From Bipolaris cookei (Eukaryota; Ascomycota; Dothideomycetes; Pleosporales; Pleosporaceae), in assembly GCA_002286855.1 (NCBI GenBank), contig NRSV01000009.1, forward strand, positions 250,984-314,983: a stretch of 64,000 nucleotides of DNA, read 5' to 3'. Numbering within the stretch: position 1 is the first letter of the stretch; each line of letters begins with the position of its first letter. The notes beneath the pieces were generated by a model that saw only the letters and a list, made by a program, of their open reading frames with translations, was not told the origin of the DNA and made no database searches. The position numbers and the translations under genes were made by a program. Shown one piece after another: positions 40,770 to 52,130 of the stretch.

Positions 40770-41469
40770 GTTCGGTTTTGTTTCTTATCAAGACAAATTT
40801 GTGAAAGTTAGTTAACAGCGGAAACTTTAGTCCGGGGTAGCAAGAACAGTCAAATAAGGAAGAGATGATGTGTGTAGGGAAGTTACAGATTAGGGAACGA
40901 GAAACTGGGAGTGACGATGACTTCATGCATCGAGCGCCACTGGCGTTGCTAGTCGCGTCCTAGACCGCGGAGACGTCCGTGTCCTTAGGAAAATGACCTC
41001 ATCCATGGTATTTTTTGTTTTTCTATTAATATCGGAAAACGAGCTGTGCAGGCTGAGATAATGCAATGTTAGACACAGCATGTGTCACTTCGCCTGCTTC
41101 TAAATCCCATCTTTGTCGCACTTTTTCCTTGGCAGCTTTGATCTTGATTGCTGACCCGAAGTATAACAGCAAGGCTGCAGTAAAGCATTGCATTCGAACA
41201 CTAACATTATCTGATCAGCACCGATTGTAGATAAACTGGTTTTTGCTATGCCATGGACTTACTCAAAGTCCCAACAACGCAAACACACCTAGATACACCC
41301 AAGATAGCTTAATCAAAATGGCGCTAATCTATTACTAGGAATTAATCTAACAACTCAGTCTAACCCAATATCTATATATGAACAGTTTAAAATAGGTGCA
41401 AGATAAGACGGGTTCCTGCGCAAGCGAAAGCGGAGGTTCCGTCTCACCCGGCCAAGGCTAGCTTGATAT
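40770..41469. other. Intergenic, nothing recognised
   Basis: Upstream region of the cyclophilin gene and 3' flank of the amine oxidase; no frame of note. Confidence 0.4.
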
Positions 41470-42942
41470 CTAGCTATCCAGAATCTCTTTGGCAACCCGC
41501 TCTCCACTCCGAATCGCACCTTCCATGTATCCAAACCAATGCTCGCTCGTTTCTGTGCCGGCAAAATGGATACCGTCAACATTCTCCCTCAGCGCCGGGC
41601 CATACTTGGTCAAAATATGCGGCGGAGCAAGGGCGACATGTCCACCTCTCGAAAACTCCTCTAAGTCCCAGCGTTGAAGCACGAATTCCGTAATGTCTCT
41701 CGCTTGTTCCCCGTAGTATTTGACGTAGGTATTCATGATCTGCTTCTGGGCTTCTTCCACGCTAAGTTTGTCAAGAGCTCGCATCTCGTCTGCAAGGATG
41801 AAGCCGAGGATTGCGCCGAAAGAACTGTCTTCGGGAGTGCTATCAAAAGTCACTCGCACGGGGCCAGAATTGGAAAGGACTTGTCCGTTCAGCCCCTCTT
41901 TGCGCCAAAAGGGTGTCTTGTAGATTGGCACGCCTTTTCCGATTGCGGGCGATTTGGTATCGGAATTCAAATGCTGACGACTTTCGGGAAGCTCCGGCTG
42001 GAACTTTATCTGATGAACGAGTGGGGGTGACATGGCGAGTACCACCTTTTCTGCGTGGATCTTGCCGGCGCGCGACTCAATTTCATAACCAGAGTAGGTC
42101 CTGATGATTTTGGTGACACCCGCGTTGAAAGTAATATGCTCAGTGCCCACCTTTTTAGCCAGACGCTCCGGGATAAGACCTGTGCCACCAACTACTCGCT
42201 TTTCTTGACCTCCTCCCTTTGTAGCAACTATTCTTTCTAGGTTTCCGACCGTCGTCTCGTTTCCGGCACCTGCGATGTATGCAAGGAGATACAACAGCGA
42301 CACCTCACGGGGATCCGCTGCAAGAGTGGATTTGCACAACGTGGCTAGTACGAATCTAGCATTCGAGACAAGATGTAGTGTATCCAGATATTGATCAAAG
42401 GTGATGCTATCCCACTCGGGTGCTTTTGTGTGCGACCAAGGTGCGCTCGTATTTAGTTCAGCTGCCCAAGCGTCCAGCTGGGTCCTCGTACTGGCAATCT
42501 GCATGAGTGCTGCTTCTTCAAGCGGCGGTGCACCACTAAGTTGGGGATCTGGGTTGTAAGTTGACCTTGTACTGTTAAGGTAAAGTACCGTCTTGCCCTC
42601 AGTGTAGGTGTCGAATGTTTCCAATCCAAGGTCGGCAATCATTTGAAGTACTTTGTCCTGAGTTGGACCCACGAATTCAGCACCGACTTCTGTGACACCA
42701 CCATTCTTCAACGGTTTATTGTAGACTTTACCGCCGACGCGATCTCTACCTTCGAGCACAACCACAGATTTGCCGGCCTTGAGAAGATCGCGTGCTGCTG
42801 TTAGGCCTGCCAGGCCTGCGCCGACAACAACAATATCGACTGATTCAGGCACGGCTGCTGCGGAAACAAGAGCTATGATGGAGGGTATAAGAAGTAACAT
42901 GGAGCTGCATCGTGATAGAGAAGAAGGCTTGGTGAGACCCAT
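41470..42942 (-). CDS. Flavin-containing amine oxidase
   Basis: A single minus-strand frame of 490 residues. It starts with a hydrophobic leader (about residues 13-31) that could be a signal peptide or anchor, followed directly by the FAD-binding Rossmann motif VDIVVVGAGLAGLTAARDL and LEGRDRVGGKV. Further motifs are GAEFVGPTQ (active-site loop), VVGGTGLIPERL, and the C-terminal FAD block HFAGTETSEHWFGYMEGAIRSG. These define the monoamine oxidase family, which oxidises amines to aldehydes with release of ammonia and hydrogen peroxide. In mammalian MAO the flavin is bound covalently to a Cys in SGGCY; the matching place here is FSRGGHVA, so the flavin should be non-covalent. Substrate is unknown. 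The gene is intact and intronless. Confidence 0.9.
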   Translation of the reverse strand: MGLTKPSSLSRCSSMLLLIPSIIALVSAAAVPESVDIVVVGAGLAGLTAARDLLKAGKSVVVLEGRDRVGGKVYNKPLKNGGVTEVGAEFVGPTQDKVLQMIADLGLETFDTYTEGKTVLYLNSTRSTYNPDPQLSGAPPLEEAALMQIASTRTQLDAWAAELNTSAPWSHTKAPEWDSITFDQYLDTLHLVSNARFVLATLCKSTLAADPREVSLLYLLAYIAGAGNETTVGNLERIVATKGGGQEKRVVGGTGLIPERLAKKVGTEHITFNAGVTKIIRTYSGYEIESRAGKIHAEKVVLAMSPPLVHQIKFQPELPESRQHLNSDTKSPAIGKGVPIYKTPFWRKEGLNGQVLSNSGPVRVTFDSTPEDSSFGAILGFILADEMRALDKLSVEEAQKQIMNTYVKYYGEQARDITEFVLQRWDLEEFSRGGHVALAPPHILTKYGPALRENVDGIHFAGTETSEHWFGYMEGAIRSGERVAKEILDS

Positions 42943-43867
42943 GATGAATGCAGTTGATTAAGGAATAGAACGAGTGTTTGGAAGATCGTGGATGCCTTTG
43001 AGCGTGCTGGTGAGTATCTGCTGTGGCGCTCCTGCCATACTATATATACAAATCCTTCGAGTAAATCGTGCTGGACGACCATTGCCCTTGGAAATGATAG
43101 ACTGCGACTGAGAGTTGACAGGGGTTGATGCTCATCATCCCTGCTGTTTCGGAGACATGAGAAGCCCGGACCGGACTTTGGGGCTGTGTCCAACGAAGCA
43201 TTCGCGTTATCAGAAGAGTGACTGCAACCTCACCATATACAAACACTTGCCGGTTTATCTGGATACCTTTTAAAATATACTTTGTATTCGCATTTGACAA
43301 TTATGTTGTAGAAATTACGACATGGTGAAATCGTATTTATGGCGCTTGACATGCAAAATCTTGGTATAAGCGTGGACAGTCACTCTTGCTGTATTCGTTC
43401 CTGGACTTCCAGAGACAGAAATGCCAAGGTGTCCGATGATGAAAACGGTCATACCATGTTGTAGATTATTTACCTGGATCTATGTGAGGGATAATCGCAC
43501 AGCCAGATATCCAGTGAAATCATCGTATCCTTATACTACAGGGTAGCAGGGGTATGCTTTCAAGACTAAGGGTGATCCCAGCGATTCTGAGAATGATTGA
43601 ATGATGCGCCTTTTTAAATTGCAATTTACAATCTATATCCTCCAACATGCCTATTTTAGGACTAACTGGGCGAATTATTGAGGTACTTGTTGCCGCTTGG
43701 CCAAGGAGCACCCTTGGTTGGGAAAACATACCATTGCTACCATTATACATACACAGCTGCAACAATGATTGCTGTGCTGTGCATAAACAGATCGGCTTTA
43801 ATCACCATGTAGTGATGGATAAGAACTCGGAACAAATGATCACTACACCGTCCCCCTTGACACAGAT
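42943..43867. other. Intergenic, nothing recognised
   Basis: Holds the amine oxidase promoter and the 3' flank of the secreted-protein candidate. Short frames only. Confidence 0.4.
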
Positions 43868-44992
43868 TTAGTTGATGGCGTAGAACAAATATCCTTTTTG
43901 TAATCCCGATAGGGCAAATGTGAAGTCAATGAATTTGCCTGATCGGAGATTGTATGTCTTGGGAGGGGCCATGCACTGGCGGTTGTTTCCCTGCGCATTT
44001 TTCGGATCATGCATGCAGAGGTTGAGTCGAAAGCCGCGGAGATTTGCTGTAAAAGTGCCCTGGGGCTTGATAACACAGTCCTTTTTAGAACCTTTTGCAA
44101 ATATTAGAAATTGCTACAGGGAAAGTCACAAAGGTGACACTTTTACTTGGAATGGATGCAGATACAGTTGCGGAGACATTATCGACTTGTAACGGTATAG
44201 CGACATCCTGCATTTGCGAGTTATCTGCATCGACCCCTCTACAACTGTACTGTGAGTTTCCGTTGATAACATCTTGCTTTTCTAGAGTAGCTGGCCTGCA
44301 GACTGTGTACTCAATGTAGATTGGTTCGCCGGTCGCAGGATCCGTTCCGTCGCGTATGTGCGCCTCAGAACAATAAGTATTCTCCTCGCATTCCCCAAAA
44401 TCATCATACTCGTTAATGTCAGGTGTTTGACATTCATCACACCATGTTTGCTCGCTGATATCTGTCCTACATTCGCGTAGCAACCATTCGTTGTTATTGG
44501 CAGATGGATGATGTTCCGGAACTCGCTTTTGCAGTGCAGAGAGGGCACGACTGGCTTGCGTCTTGTCAGATTGTGATGGGTTCTTAAGGGCGGTAATATG
44601 TGAGATAAATAATACGGTTGTGTATGATTGTGATCTTTTCTTTGTCTGATCAAATGTGGGATGATTCTGCCCCTTTATTAGGTGGCTTGAACCCTTGCTG
44701 TGTCAGCTTGGCTGGGGTGGCTTGAGCTCCTGATCTGATTGGCTGCTGACAGAATCCAGGTACTTAGAGCACACCCGGAATCTATAGCAGCTTACATCTG
44801 ACACGTTCACTCCGCACGCGCTTCAGCCTGTGTCGATGCCTCATGGTAGTAGATGACCCGCTTGATGTATTCGGTGGGAATAATGTCTTTTGCTGTAGGA
44901 GAACGTACGCCGACAGCATTGACGGTCGGCGCTGTCAAGGCTAGGACGGCCAGAAAGAAGCCAATGATAGCAGCCGGAAAGTTGAGTTTCAA
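43868..44992 (-). CDS. Candidate secreted cysteine-rich protein (effector-like), model incomplete
   Basis: The minus strand at 44992 opens MKLNFPAAIIGFFLAVLALT..., a clear signal peptide with cleavage likely after TVNA. Downstream, a Cys-rich frame (WCDECQTP, GECEENTYCSEAH, YTVCRPA, YSCRGVD) runs to 44147. A 55-bp intron (donor GTAAAA, 44092-44146) then joins it in frame to 44091-43868 (DCVIKPQG, LNLCMHDP, RQCMAPPKTYNL), ending at TAA 43868-43870. The link between the signal exon and the Cys-rich exon is not settled: a donor GTGAAC near 44812 can pair in frame with acceptors near 44705 or near 44465. There are about nine Cys in the mature part. I recognise no family. Small secreted Cys-rich proteins of pathogenic Pleosporales are often effectors, but no such role can be claimed from sequence. 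Confidence 0.55.
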
Positions 44993-45896
44993 GGAAATCG
45001 CGATAGCGAGTGTGGCTGGGGCAAAATAAAGCGAGGAGATAAACGATAGTAGTATTTGGAGAAGTCTTAGAGAATGTGGTGAAGAAAGAGGAAGATGAAA
45101 GAGGAAACTTCTATAAACAGAATCTCTTCTACTAAAATGCGCTCATCCGTTCGCACGATGTTTACGGTTGATACCGAGCCGTCTATACGGGACTCTGCGT
45201 GTGTTTGTTTCAAGATGCTTGTATGTTGGTGGTTAGTCTAGTGCCTTGCTTACAAGCTGGTTCTAGGCGGTCGATTAGTGCTTAGGGAGAATTTCCCTGC
45301 CCAAGCAAGCGTTGACGGGCTGGGCTTGGCAAGTGTGAGCGCCAGGCCTATTTTGATGAACCAAGTGCGAACGTTGATTTCAAATGCTTTAATTTTGGGG
45401 TCCTTTGAATGATAACGAGTTCTGTACATGGTATACTGCACCTTCTCACATACCATGGAGCATACAGGGGTTTCTATCGAAGTAAGAAATGCTAGATTTA
45501 TCAGTTTTTCATACCAAAAACGTCTGCTTGTCTGTATTGAGGAGCAAAATAGTAGCATATTCGGACTAGTATGTTACGAACCAGCTGCAGAACTGCCCTA
45601 TTGTACCCTTGTATGTTCTGCCGTACCTGAGAAGGTGCAACATGTCCATTGCCTAATGTAGCTGGTTGTGCTTTTCCACGCCGCTAACTTTAGATAGCCC
45701 GATGGGTCATCGGAAAAGAATCCGCGCCAAAAGTGTGTTAGTGACTCATGGGACTAGCTTTGTGAGAGCATCATTGTATGTACATCCGCACATAGCTCAA
45801 CACTTGCAGGAGAAGAAAAAAAACATTTTCTGCTCCTTTTTCCATCTCTTGTGGCACCGAGAGATTTCACTAATTCAAGACGTTTCTCCCATAAGC
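44993..45896. other. Intergenic, nothing recognised
   Basis: Divergent promoter region between the secreted-protein candidate and the dehydrogenase. No frame with a family signature. Confidence 0.4.
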
Positions 45897-47025
45897 ATGG
45901 CCCAGCCGTCGTCAGACATCAAGATCTTTGTAGCGGCAGGCGAAGCGGAGAGGTTTGTGCGAGAGGTGCTTATGGGAAATGGAATTCCTAAAAAGAACGC
46001 AGAGATTGTTGCACGCTGTCTGATTGCAGCAGATTTACGCGGGGTTGACACACACGGGATGAATCGTATTCCTTCGTACCTCGAACGCGTCCGGCAAGAG
46101 GTCCTTGACGGGACGGCAACACCAGAAGTCAAGCAGATTACGCCTGTGGTAGCTCAAGTTGATGGAAGAAATGGATGGGGCTTCGTTGCTGCAGACGTGG
46201 GCATGGCTGCCGCTATTGAGTCTGCTAGGGTGAGGTGAGCGCTCCCCATTTTGTGAGATCAGCGCTAAGAAAAATCTGTAGGTCTTTGGCATTGGAATGG
46301 CCAGCGTCAAGCATTCTAATCATTTTGGAATGAGTGCATGGGTGGTTCAGAAAGCTTTAGATGCTGGCATGATGAGTCTGGTCTTTACCAATTCCAGTCC
46401 TGCTTTGCCGGCATGGGGAGGAAAGTCCAAGCTACTAGGCGTGTCGCCGATAGCCTGTGGCGCGCCTGGAAATGAGAATCCATTCATTCTCGACATGGCG
46501 CCGTCTATTGCAGCAAGAGGCAAGATCTATAAAGCCAAAAGGAGGGGGGAGCCGATCCCCTCGGATTGGGCCTTGGATAAGGACGGACATGCGACAACAG
46601 ATCCTGCCGCAGCTCTTGATGGGGGTGTCATGCTTCCAATGGGTGGTCCAAAAGGGTCGGGCCTGGCCATTATGATGGATGTTTTTTCTGGGGTCTTGTC
46701 TGGATCCGCCTTTGCGGGAAATGTCACTGGTCCATACGATCCATCTAAGCCATCTGACGTTGGCCATTTCTTAGTTGCGATCAAACCAGATCTTTTCATG
46801 AGCTTGCAAGAATTCAGAGATCGCATGCAATATCTCTACGATAAGGTGGTTGGCGCAGACAAGGCGGCTGGAGTGGAGCGTATATACTTTCCTGGAGAGC
46901 TAGAACAGTTGCAGCAGAAAGAGCGCGAAGCAACGGGTATTCCGTTAGTACAGGCCGAGATTGATGCACTGAATGGCGAAGCTTCAAGAGTTGGAGTCAG
47001 ACCTCTGCAGGTCAAGTCACTGTGA
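45897..47025 (+). CDS. Malate/L-lactate dehydrogenase, type 2 (Ldh2 family)
   Basis: Exons 45897-46229 and 46282-47025 join across a 52-bp intron to 358 residues. Family blocks are DLRGVDTHGMNRIPSYLERV near the N-terminus, VKHSNHFGMSAW (the His of SNHFG is the conserved catalytic or substrate-binding residue), CGAPGNENPFILDMAPS, and MLPMGGPKGSGLAIMMDVFSG. The fold is the NAD(P)-dependent dehydrogenase type distinct from classical Rossmann lactate dehydrogenases; members act on malate, lactate, ureidoglycolate or sulfolactate. Which 2-hydroxy acid is used here cannot be told. No targeting peptide is evident, so it is probably cytosolic. It converges with the acetyltransferase gene, stop to stop, over 60 bp. 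Confidence 0.92.
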
Positions 47026-47085
47026 TTTATTATTGCCGTGGGTAGTCTGAGCTAGTGGCATGTCTGTCACCATTGGAACCAAGTA

Positions 47086-47660
47086 TCATGAGTTTGCCAA
47101 CTTGGCCAATGCATCTCCCTCGACCCGTAATCCCACCCATTCGCTTTTTCTCTTCGCACCAATCACATCACTCTCATAGAAATTGAGACTGGGCTCGTTC
47201 CAACCCAAACAACTCCATTCCAGCCTCTTACCTCCAGCCTCGAGAACCTGTACTGCGAGCTCTTTCAGAAGCCTCTTGCCATAGCCTTTCTTCCGATATG
47301 CTTCTTTTACGAACAAATCTTCGAGATAAATTCCTGGAACTCCAGTCCAGGTACTGAAATTGAAGAAGTAGACTGCCATTCCGGCTATGGCTCCATCTGA
47401 GTCAGTAACTAGGAGAGTACGAGCAAAGCCTTGGGAAAATGTAGAGGTGGAGGGGTCGTAGTGGGCGAGGGTGCGGGCAAGGATTTCCTCGGTAGCTTCA
47501 ACCTTGTCACTTGCGTTTTCGTAGTCTGCAAGTTCGCGGATGAGAGCCAAAATAGTGGGAACGTCTAGATGAGGGCATCAGTGTGGATCTGTTATATAGC
47601 CAGGTGGTCAAGTGTACCTTCACGATGTGCGTGGCGAAGTGATGCCTTGTCGGATGACAT
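47086..47660 (-). CDS. GNAT-family N-acetyltransferase (SSAT/thialysine type)
   Basis: Minus-strand exons 47660-47618 and 47564-47086, joined across a 53-bp intron (donor GTACAC, acceptor TAG), give 173 residues. The first exon supplies MSSDKASLRHAHRED before VPTILALIRELADYE, a typical GNAT N-terminus. The acetyl-CoA loop is KEAYRKKGYGKRLLKEL (Q/RxxGxG/A type), preceded by GIYLEDLFV and followed by RLEWSCLGWNEPSLNFYES. That LEDLFV/WNEPSLNFY pattern is that of spermidine/spermine and thialysine N-acetyltransferases. It would acetylate a small amine with acetyl-CoA; the substrate is inference. Without the spliced first exon the start would be at an internal codon lacking ATG. Confidence 0.9.
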
Positions 47661-47838
47661 TGTGTACTCGGAGGTTCTTAGAGGATGCTGCAAGTGTGTG
47701 GAAGAAAGGAATCCGGGTCATGGCTGGGCTTGTTGCCGTGAGCTTGTTACATAGGTACATACACGCCCTATTGCATACATATATGTCGCGTTGCGGGGCT
47801 CGCCTACATAAGTAGTGGGTAATTGAGATGCCCCGCAC

Positions 47839-49197
47839 TCAGGGCAGCTTTTGTTGGCGCGTGGGCGCACGAGCCGCAGATGCAGCCGCAGCAGCGCGCT
47901 TTCTTTTCCACTCATCCAACTCCTTGTGCAGGGGGTTGTTCTCTGGAAGGAACTCTGCAAAAAAGGGGAAGCGCACATATTGGCCATCGGCATTGCGTGG
48001 CTGTACATGGGTGGATTTGTCCAAGACGTGTTGCTTTGGTGTGTGTGGAATGTGTCCTTTTGCATCCACACCAGCAAAGAGGTGTTGATCCGTTGGTGCA
48101 GTGTAGAGCTTGGGCTTGATAGTCTTGTTGGGCTCACCCCAGATGGCCCTCCAGCGCTTTGTTTCTTGGTGGTACTCGAGCTTGCAGCAGAGAGTAAGGA
48201 TCTTGGTGTACAGGCGTCGCATGAACTTGGAAGTGACGGCGTGAGGGCGGTGCATGCCAACAGGCCTATCTGCTCTACTGGGTTTGCTCAACGCCATGGC
48301 TTCATGTAGGGTGCTGGCAAAGAGGGTTTCTGGTGTAGCGACGCCATCAGGGCCAGCACCAGTGGAAAGGGAGCTTTTGGCCCTTGGTTTGACCAAGTCA
48401 ACGGGCTGGTGACCGAGCATCATGGCACGCATCTTATCCCACTCGTGAGCGGGCAGGGGCGGGAGGATTCTCGTCATCGTCTCGGCATACCATCGTCGGA
48501 CGTTGTTACGCGCCCTCCTGATGGGCATGGGGCGGCCCCAGACATTGTGTATGGGTGTCTTGAGAAGCTGGCCCTTGAGCTCGCGGTGGATGGCAAGGCC
48601 CTTCTGGTGCTGCGACTTGATGAGGGCGCGCAGACGCGAGAAGCGATCCGAGATGGCGATGGAGCAGTGCGTCTTGGAGACGGGCACGGGGGCAGCGAAC
48701 AAGCCCAGGCAACGCGAGGAACTGTAATAGAGCTGGTGGAGCGGGGCGGGGGGCACATCGGCAGCAGCGGTGGGGAGCGGCAGTTTGCCGCCGTCCATGA
48801 TGGCGTCGGGCCTGAGGAGGGGGGCCAACAGGGTGTGCTTGCGCCTGCCCACGCGGCCGTATGCAAGGAAAAGGACCTTTTGCAGACAGGCCATGTCGCC
48901 CTGGTTGGCACGGCGAAGAAGAGTCAGGCCTTTGCGCGCCTTGCGTAGCAACCGCGGGATGCGGGCATGTGTATGTGAAGGTGTGGCTGCATCTGTGGCT
49001 ACATCTGTGGCTACATCTGTGGCTCGACTTGTGGCTGGGGACTTGTGGCTGGGCTGGTAGGCCTTGAAGCGGGTGACAATGTAGCGACCAAAATAGGTGC
49101 GGGCAGTGGCATCGGGCAGGTATGAGGCCTCGCGCAGCAGAGCACGTAGCATATGTAGTGGCTGGCAGGGTGCAGCCATGGAAGACGACGGCAACAA
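47839..49197 (-). CDS. LYR-motif (Complex1_LYR-like) protein
   Basis: A single frame of 452 residues on the minus strand, beginning at ATG 49197 or at the nearby in-frame ATG 49179. Residues about 14-50 (LHMLRALLREASYLPDATARTYFGRYIVTRF) fit the LYR fold of short helices, with a Leu-x-Arg-Ala/Glu core and a downstream Phe; LYR proteins act with acyl carrier protein in mitochondrial assembly of respiratory complexes, ribosomes or iron-sulphur clusters. A 15-bp repeat gives ATDVATDVATDAAT near residue 60-75. The middle is Arg-rich, and a second conserved-looking block is FMRRLYTKILTLCCKLEY near 350-368. The C-terminus is basic and Ala-rich. Resembles fungal Cup1-like LYR proteins; the exact partner is unknown. 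Its start is 213 bp from the divergent APSES gene. Confidence 0.72.
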   Translation of the reverse strand: MLPSSSMAAPCQPLHMLRALLREASYLPDATARTYFGRYIVTRFKAYQPSHKSPATSRATDVATDVATDAATPSHTHARIPRLLRKARKGLTLLRRANQGDMACLQKVLFLAYGRVGRRKHTLLAPLLRPDAIMDGGKLPLPTAAADVPPAPLHQLYYSSSRCLGLFAAPVPVSKTHCSIAISDRFSRLRALIKSQHQKGLAIHRELKGQLLKTPIHNVWGRPMPIRRARNNVRRWYAETMTRILPPLPAHEWDKMRAMMLGHQPVDLVKPRAKSSLSTGAGPDGVATPETLFASTLHEAMALSKPSRADRPVGMHRPHAVTSKFMRRLYTKILTLCCKLEYHQETKRWRAIWGEPNKTIKPKLYTAPTDQHLFAGVDAKGHIPHTPKQHVLDKSTHVQPRNADGQYVRFPFFAEFLPENNPLHKELDEWKRKRAAAAASAARAPTRQQKLP

Positions 49198-49410
49198 CGA
49201 CGACGATGGAGAGGCTAAGGAATGCGACGGGGAGAAAAACGACGACCATCATGAGTGAGGATTGCGCTACCGCACGGGCACCCACAGCCGACAGACGCGT
49301 TGGACGCGCATCTCCGCTTCTCTCCACCACTACCACTACACGCATCAACAGCACGGCACGGCACGACACGACGCTGACGCTGGCGCACCCCTCTGCCGCC
49401 CTGCGCTGAC
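49198..49410. promoter_or_regulatory. Short bidirectional promoter region, LYR gene and APSES gene
   Basis: Only 213 bp separate the two divergent start codons, so the promoters overlap. No individual element is claimed. Confidence 0.5.
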
Positions 49411-52130
49411 ATGATGCAAGTCATGTCCACTTCACATTCCTTCCCCGCCGCCTCGCCGTCGCACCAACAGTCGGCTCTGTATGCAAACTCGCCCCACGGC
49501 CACGCCCTCATGGCCGCCCCTGCTGCCTTGAATCGCTCTTTTTCCGATATGAGCGCCTTCCACCACCATGCCATGGACAAGCCCCAGATATACACTGTAG
49601 GCCCTCCCTTCACTAGCCACATTCCCCCGGTCACTCTGCCATGCTGACTCCCCTCCCCCCTCTTAAAGGCCGTCTACTCGGGCGTATCCGTCTACGAAAT
49701 GGAGGTCAATAGTGTCGCCGTCATGCGCCGCCGCTCTGACGGCTGGCTTAATGCTACCCAGATCCTCAAGGTTGCCGGCGTCGATAAGGGAAAGCGCACA
49801 AAGGTATTGGAAAAGGAGATTCTTACCGGCGAACACGAAAAAGTCCAGGGCGGTTACGGGAAGTACCAAGGCACATGGATCAACTACCGCCGCGGACGTG
49901 AATTTTGTCGCCAATACGGTGTCGAAGACGTTCTGCGCCCGCTTCTCGACTACGACATCACCCTTGACGGCAGCCATGCACCAGGTCACACCATAGAAAC
50001 CCCCACAAAGGAACAAGCTATGGCTGCCAACCGCAAACGCTTCTACACACAGAGTATCGATGGCCGCACCACTACCCAAAATCTCACGGGTACCTTTTTC
50101 AGCAACATTTCGTCGACAGCCACGAGTGCCCTTGCAGCAATGAATAAGGTTGCGCGACTCAATTCGCCTGCTCCCCGACCATCTTCCTCGTCTCAGAGGC
50201 GCACAAGCGCCACACGCCCGTCGCAGTCGCAACCTCCTCTCGCCAGCCAAGACTCGTTTCGCACAAGCAGCCAGCAGAGCATCACCTCAGAACCAAGCTT
50301 CACCGGACACAATGGCCAAACAGATTCCGCCTATGCCACTGCCGTCGATGATTCACAGGAACCACCAAGGAAGCGCATTCGGGCCTCGCACGACGAATCC
50401 TATTCCCAACCTACCGCTGCAGACATGCCAATGCATCCTTTGAGCTCGCCAACGGAGCCAAGTGAGAGCTTCGACCAGCACCATCCCGCACAGCCCATTA
50501 GTCTTGCCGACGGCGGTGTCCCCACCGCTTTGCCGCCATTGCCGTATCCCGACACCAAGCAAGACGAAGAGAAGCAGGCCATGTTAACGGATTTGTTCGC
50601 GGATCAGACGAGGTCGGATTTCACAAACCATCCCGCCATATTACATCTCTCCGGTCCAGATCTCGACATGCCCATCGATAACTCCTCAAATACAGCCCTC
50701 CATTGGGCGGCGACATTGGCCCGCGTCTCGCTGATCCGATTGTTGGTGTCCAAAGGTGCAAACATGTTTCGAGGAAATGCTTCCGGTCAGACTGCTTTGA
50801 TGAGTGCCGTTTCGGTGAATAATAGCTTGGATCATAGCTGTTTCCCAGAAACCCTAGAAATCCTGGCCCCACTGATCGAACTACGCGATTCTCAAGGAAG
50901 GACAATATTACATCACATTGCGGTTACGTGTGCCATCAAGGGACGTGCAGCCTCGAGCAAATATTACCTTGAGGCTCTCCTTGAATATCTTGTCCGTAGC
51001 AACATTGGTGGCGGTCAACCACCCCCGTTTCATGATACCAGTAATCACTCTAAACCTATTGGCTTGATGAGGTTTATGCAAGAAATGGTAAATGCACGGG
51101 ACAAAGCCGGTAACACGGCTTTGAACTTGGCAGCAAGGATAGGCAACCGCAACATCATCTCTCAGCTCATGGAAGTTCAGGCCGACCCCACCATTCCGAA
51201 TCACAAAGGCACGAGGCCAATGGATTTTGGAGTAGGCACCGACTTGGGCGACGGACAAGGGCTCATCACAGCGACTAGCCCCACAAAGGCCAAGGCACCG
51301 CTGAGTAAAGCTGAGGAAACGAGCCGAGAGATACAACCTTGTAAGTATCCAGCCTACCTGAACATGACTATATAGCTAACTTGATACCAGTAATGAGTGG
51401 CATCCTCCAGTCAGCGTCCATGCAGTTTACGCAAGAAGCGCGTTTGAAGCAAGACGCCATTGATCAAACCAACGAGCTTATTACACAATTATCCAGTCAG
51501 CAGAAACAAGAGCAACAAAAGCTACAAACACTTCGTGCCCGCTTACGCCAAAGACAAGATCGCGCCAAACGGATATCGAATCTCAAACGATGGCTGGAAC
51601 CCCAACGACACATGCTTTCAGTCAACGATGGCGCCATTGATTTGCACGATAAGAAAAGAATCGGGTACGCTGATACCCAAGGTGCAGGTTTGCTCATCAA
51701 AGAAGACGACCTTCCCTACGAGCTCCGACAAGCGGGAGACCACCTGGATAGGCGTGCCTCTGATGGCCCGATCTATCTATCGACGCCAGTACCTTTAGAT
51801 CCATCTACGCTCAGCCAAGTGTCGCATCAGCCTCAATGTCAGAACTTCCTTCTCCAACAACTACCAGCAGCGTCTGTTCTTCGGCAGCGGATCGAGACGT
51901 ACACTGCTACCAATACGGCGCTTCTCAAGCGTAGCAGAATGTTGAAAGAAAAGGACGGACAGCTGGAAATGATGTATCGTAAAGTCGTCAGTCTGTGTAC
52001 AAAGGTAGAAGAAAACCGAATCGAAGAGTGTCTCGAAGGATTAGTAGCCGCCTTGGACAGCGAAGAAGGCGAGGGCGTCGAGGTTGGCCGTGTAAGAGAG
52101 TTTTTGAGAAAAGTAGAGGGTGTCGACTAA
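49411..52130 (+). CDS. mbp1: APSES/ankyrin transcription factor, Mbp1-type subunit of MBF
   Basis: Exons 49411-49596, 49669-51340 and 51391-52130, with introns of 72 and 50 bp, join to 865 residues. After a 60-residue low-complexity leader the APSES (KilA-N) DNA-binding domain spans about 63-165: YSGVSVYEMEVNSVAVMRRR, SDGWLNATQILKVAGVDKGK, GKYQGTWINYRRGREFCRQY. A Ser/Pro/Gln-rich linker follows. Ankyrin repeats lie near 390-450 (NTALHWAATLARVSLIRLL) and 530-580 (NTALNLAARIGNRNIISQLM). A coiled coil (about 630-675) and a C-terminal domain complete the Mbp1/Swi4/Res2 layout. This family pairs with a Swi6-type partner to drive G1/S genes through ACGCGT boxes. The ATG at 49411 is the most upstream in the exon. 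Orthology to Mbp1 is strong; the symbol follows yeast usage. Confidence 0.93.

Noticed and set aside
48506..49369. 287-residue minus-strand frame overlapping the LYR gene
   Set aside because: Low-complexity Arg/Pro/Cys composition in an alternative frame of the LYR-motif gene and its promoter; the 452-residue frame carries the conserved LYR block.
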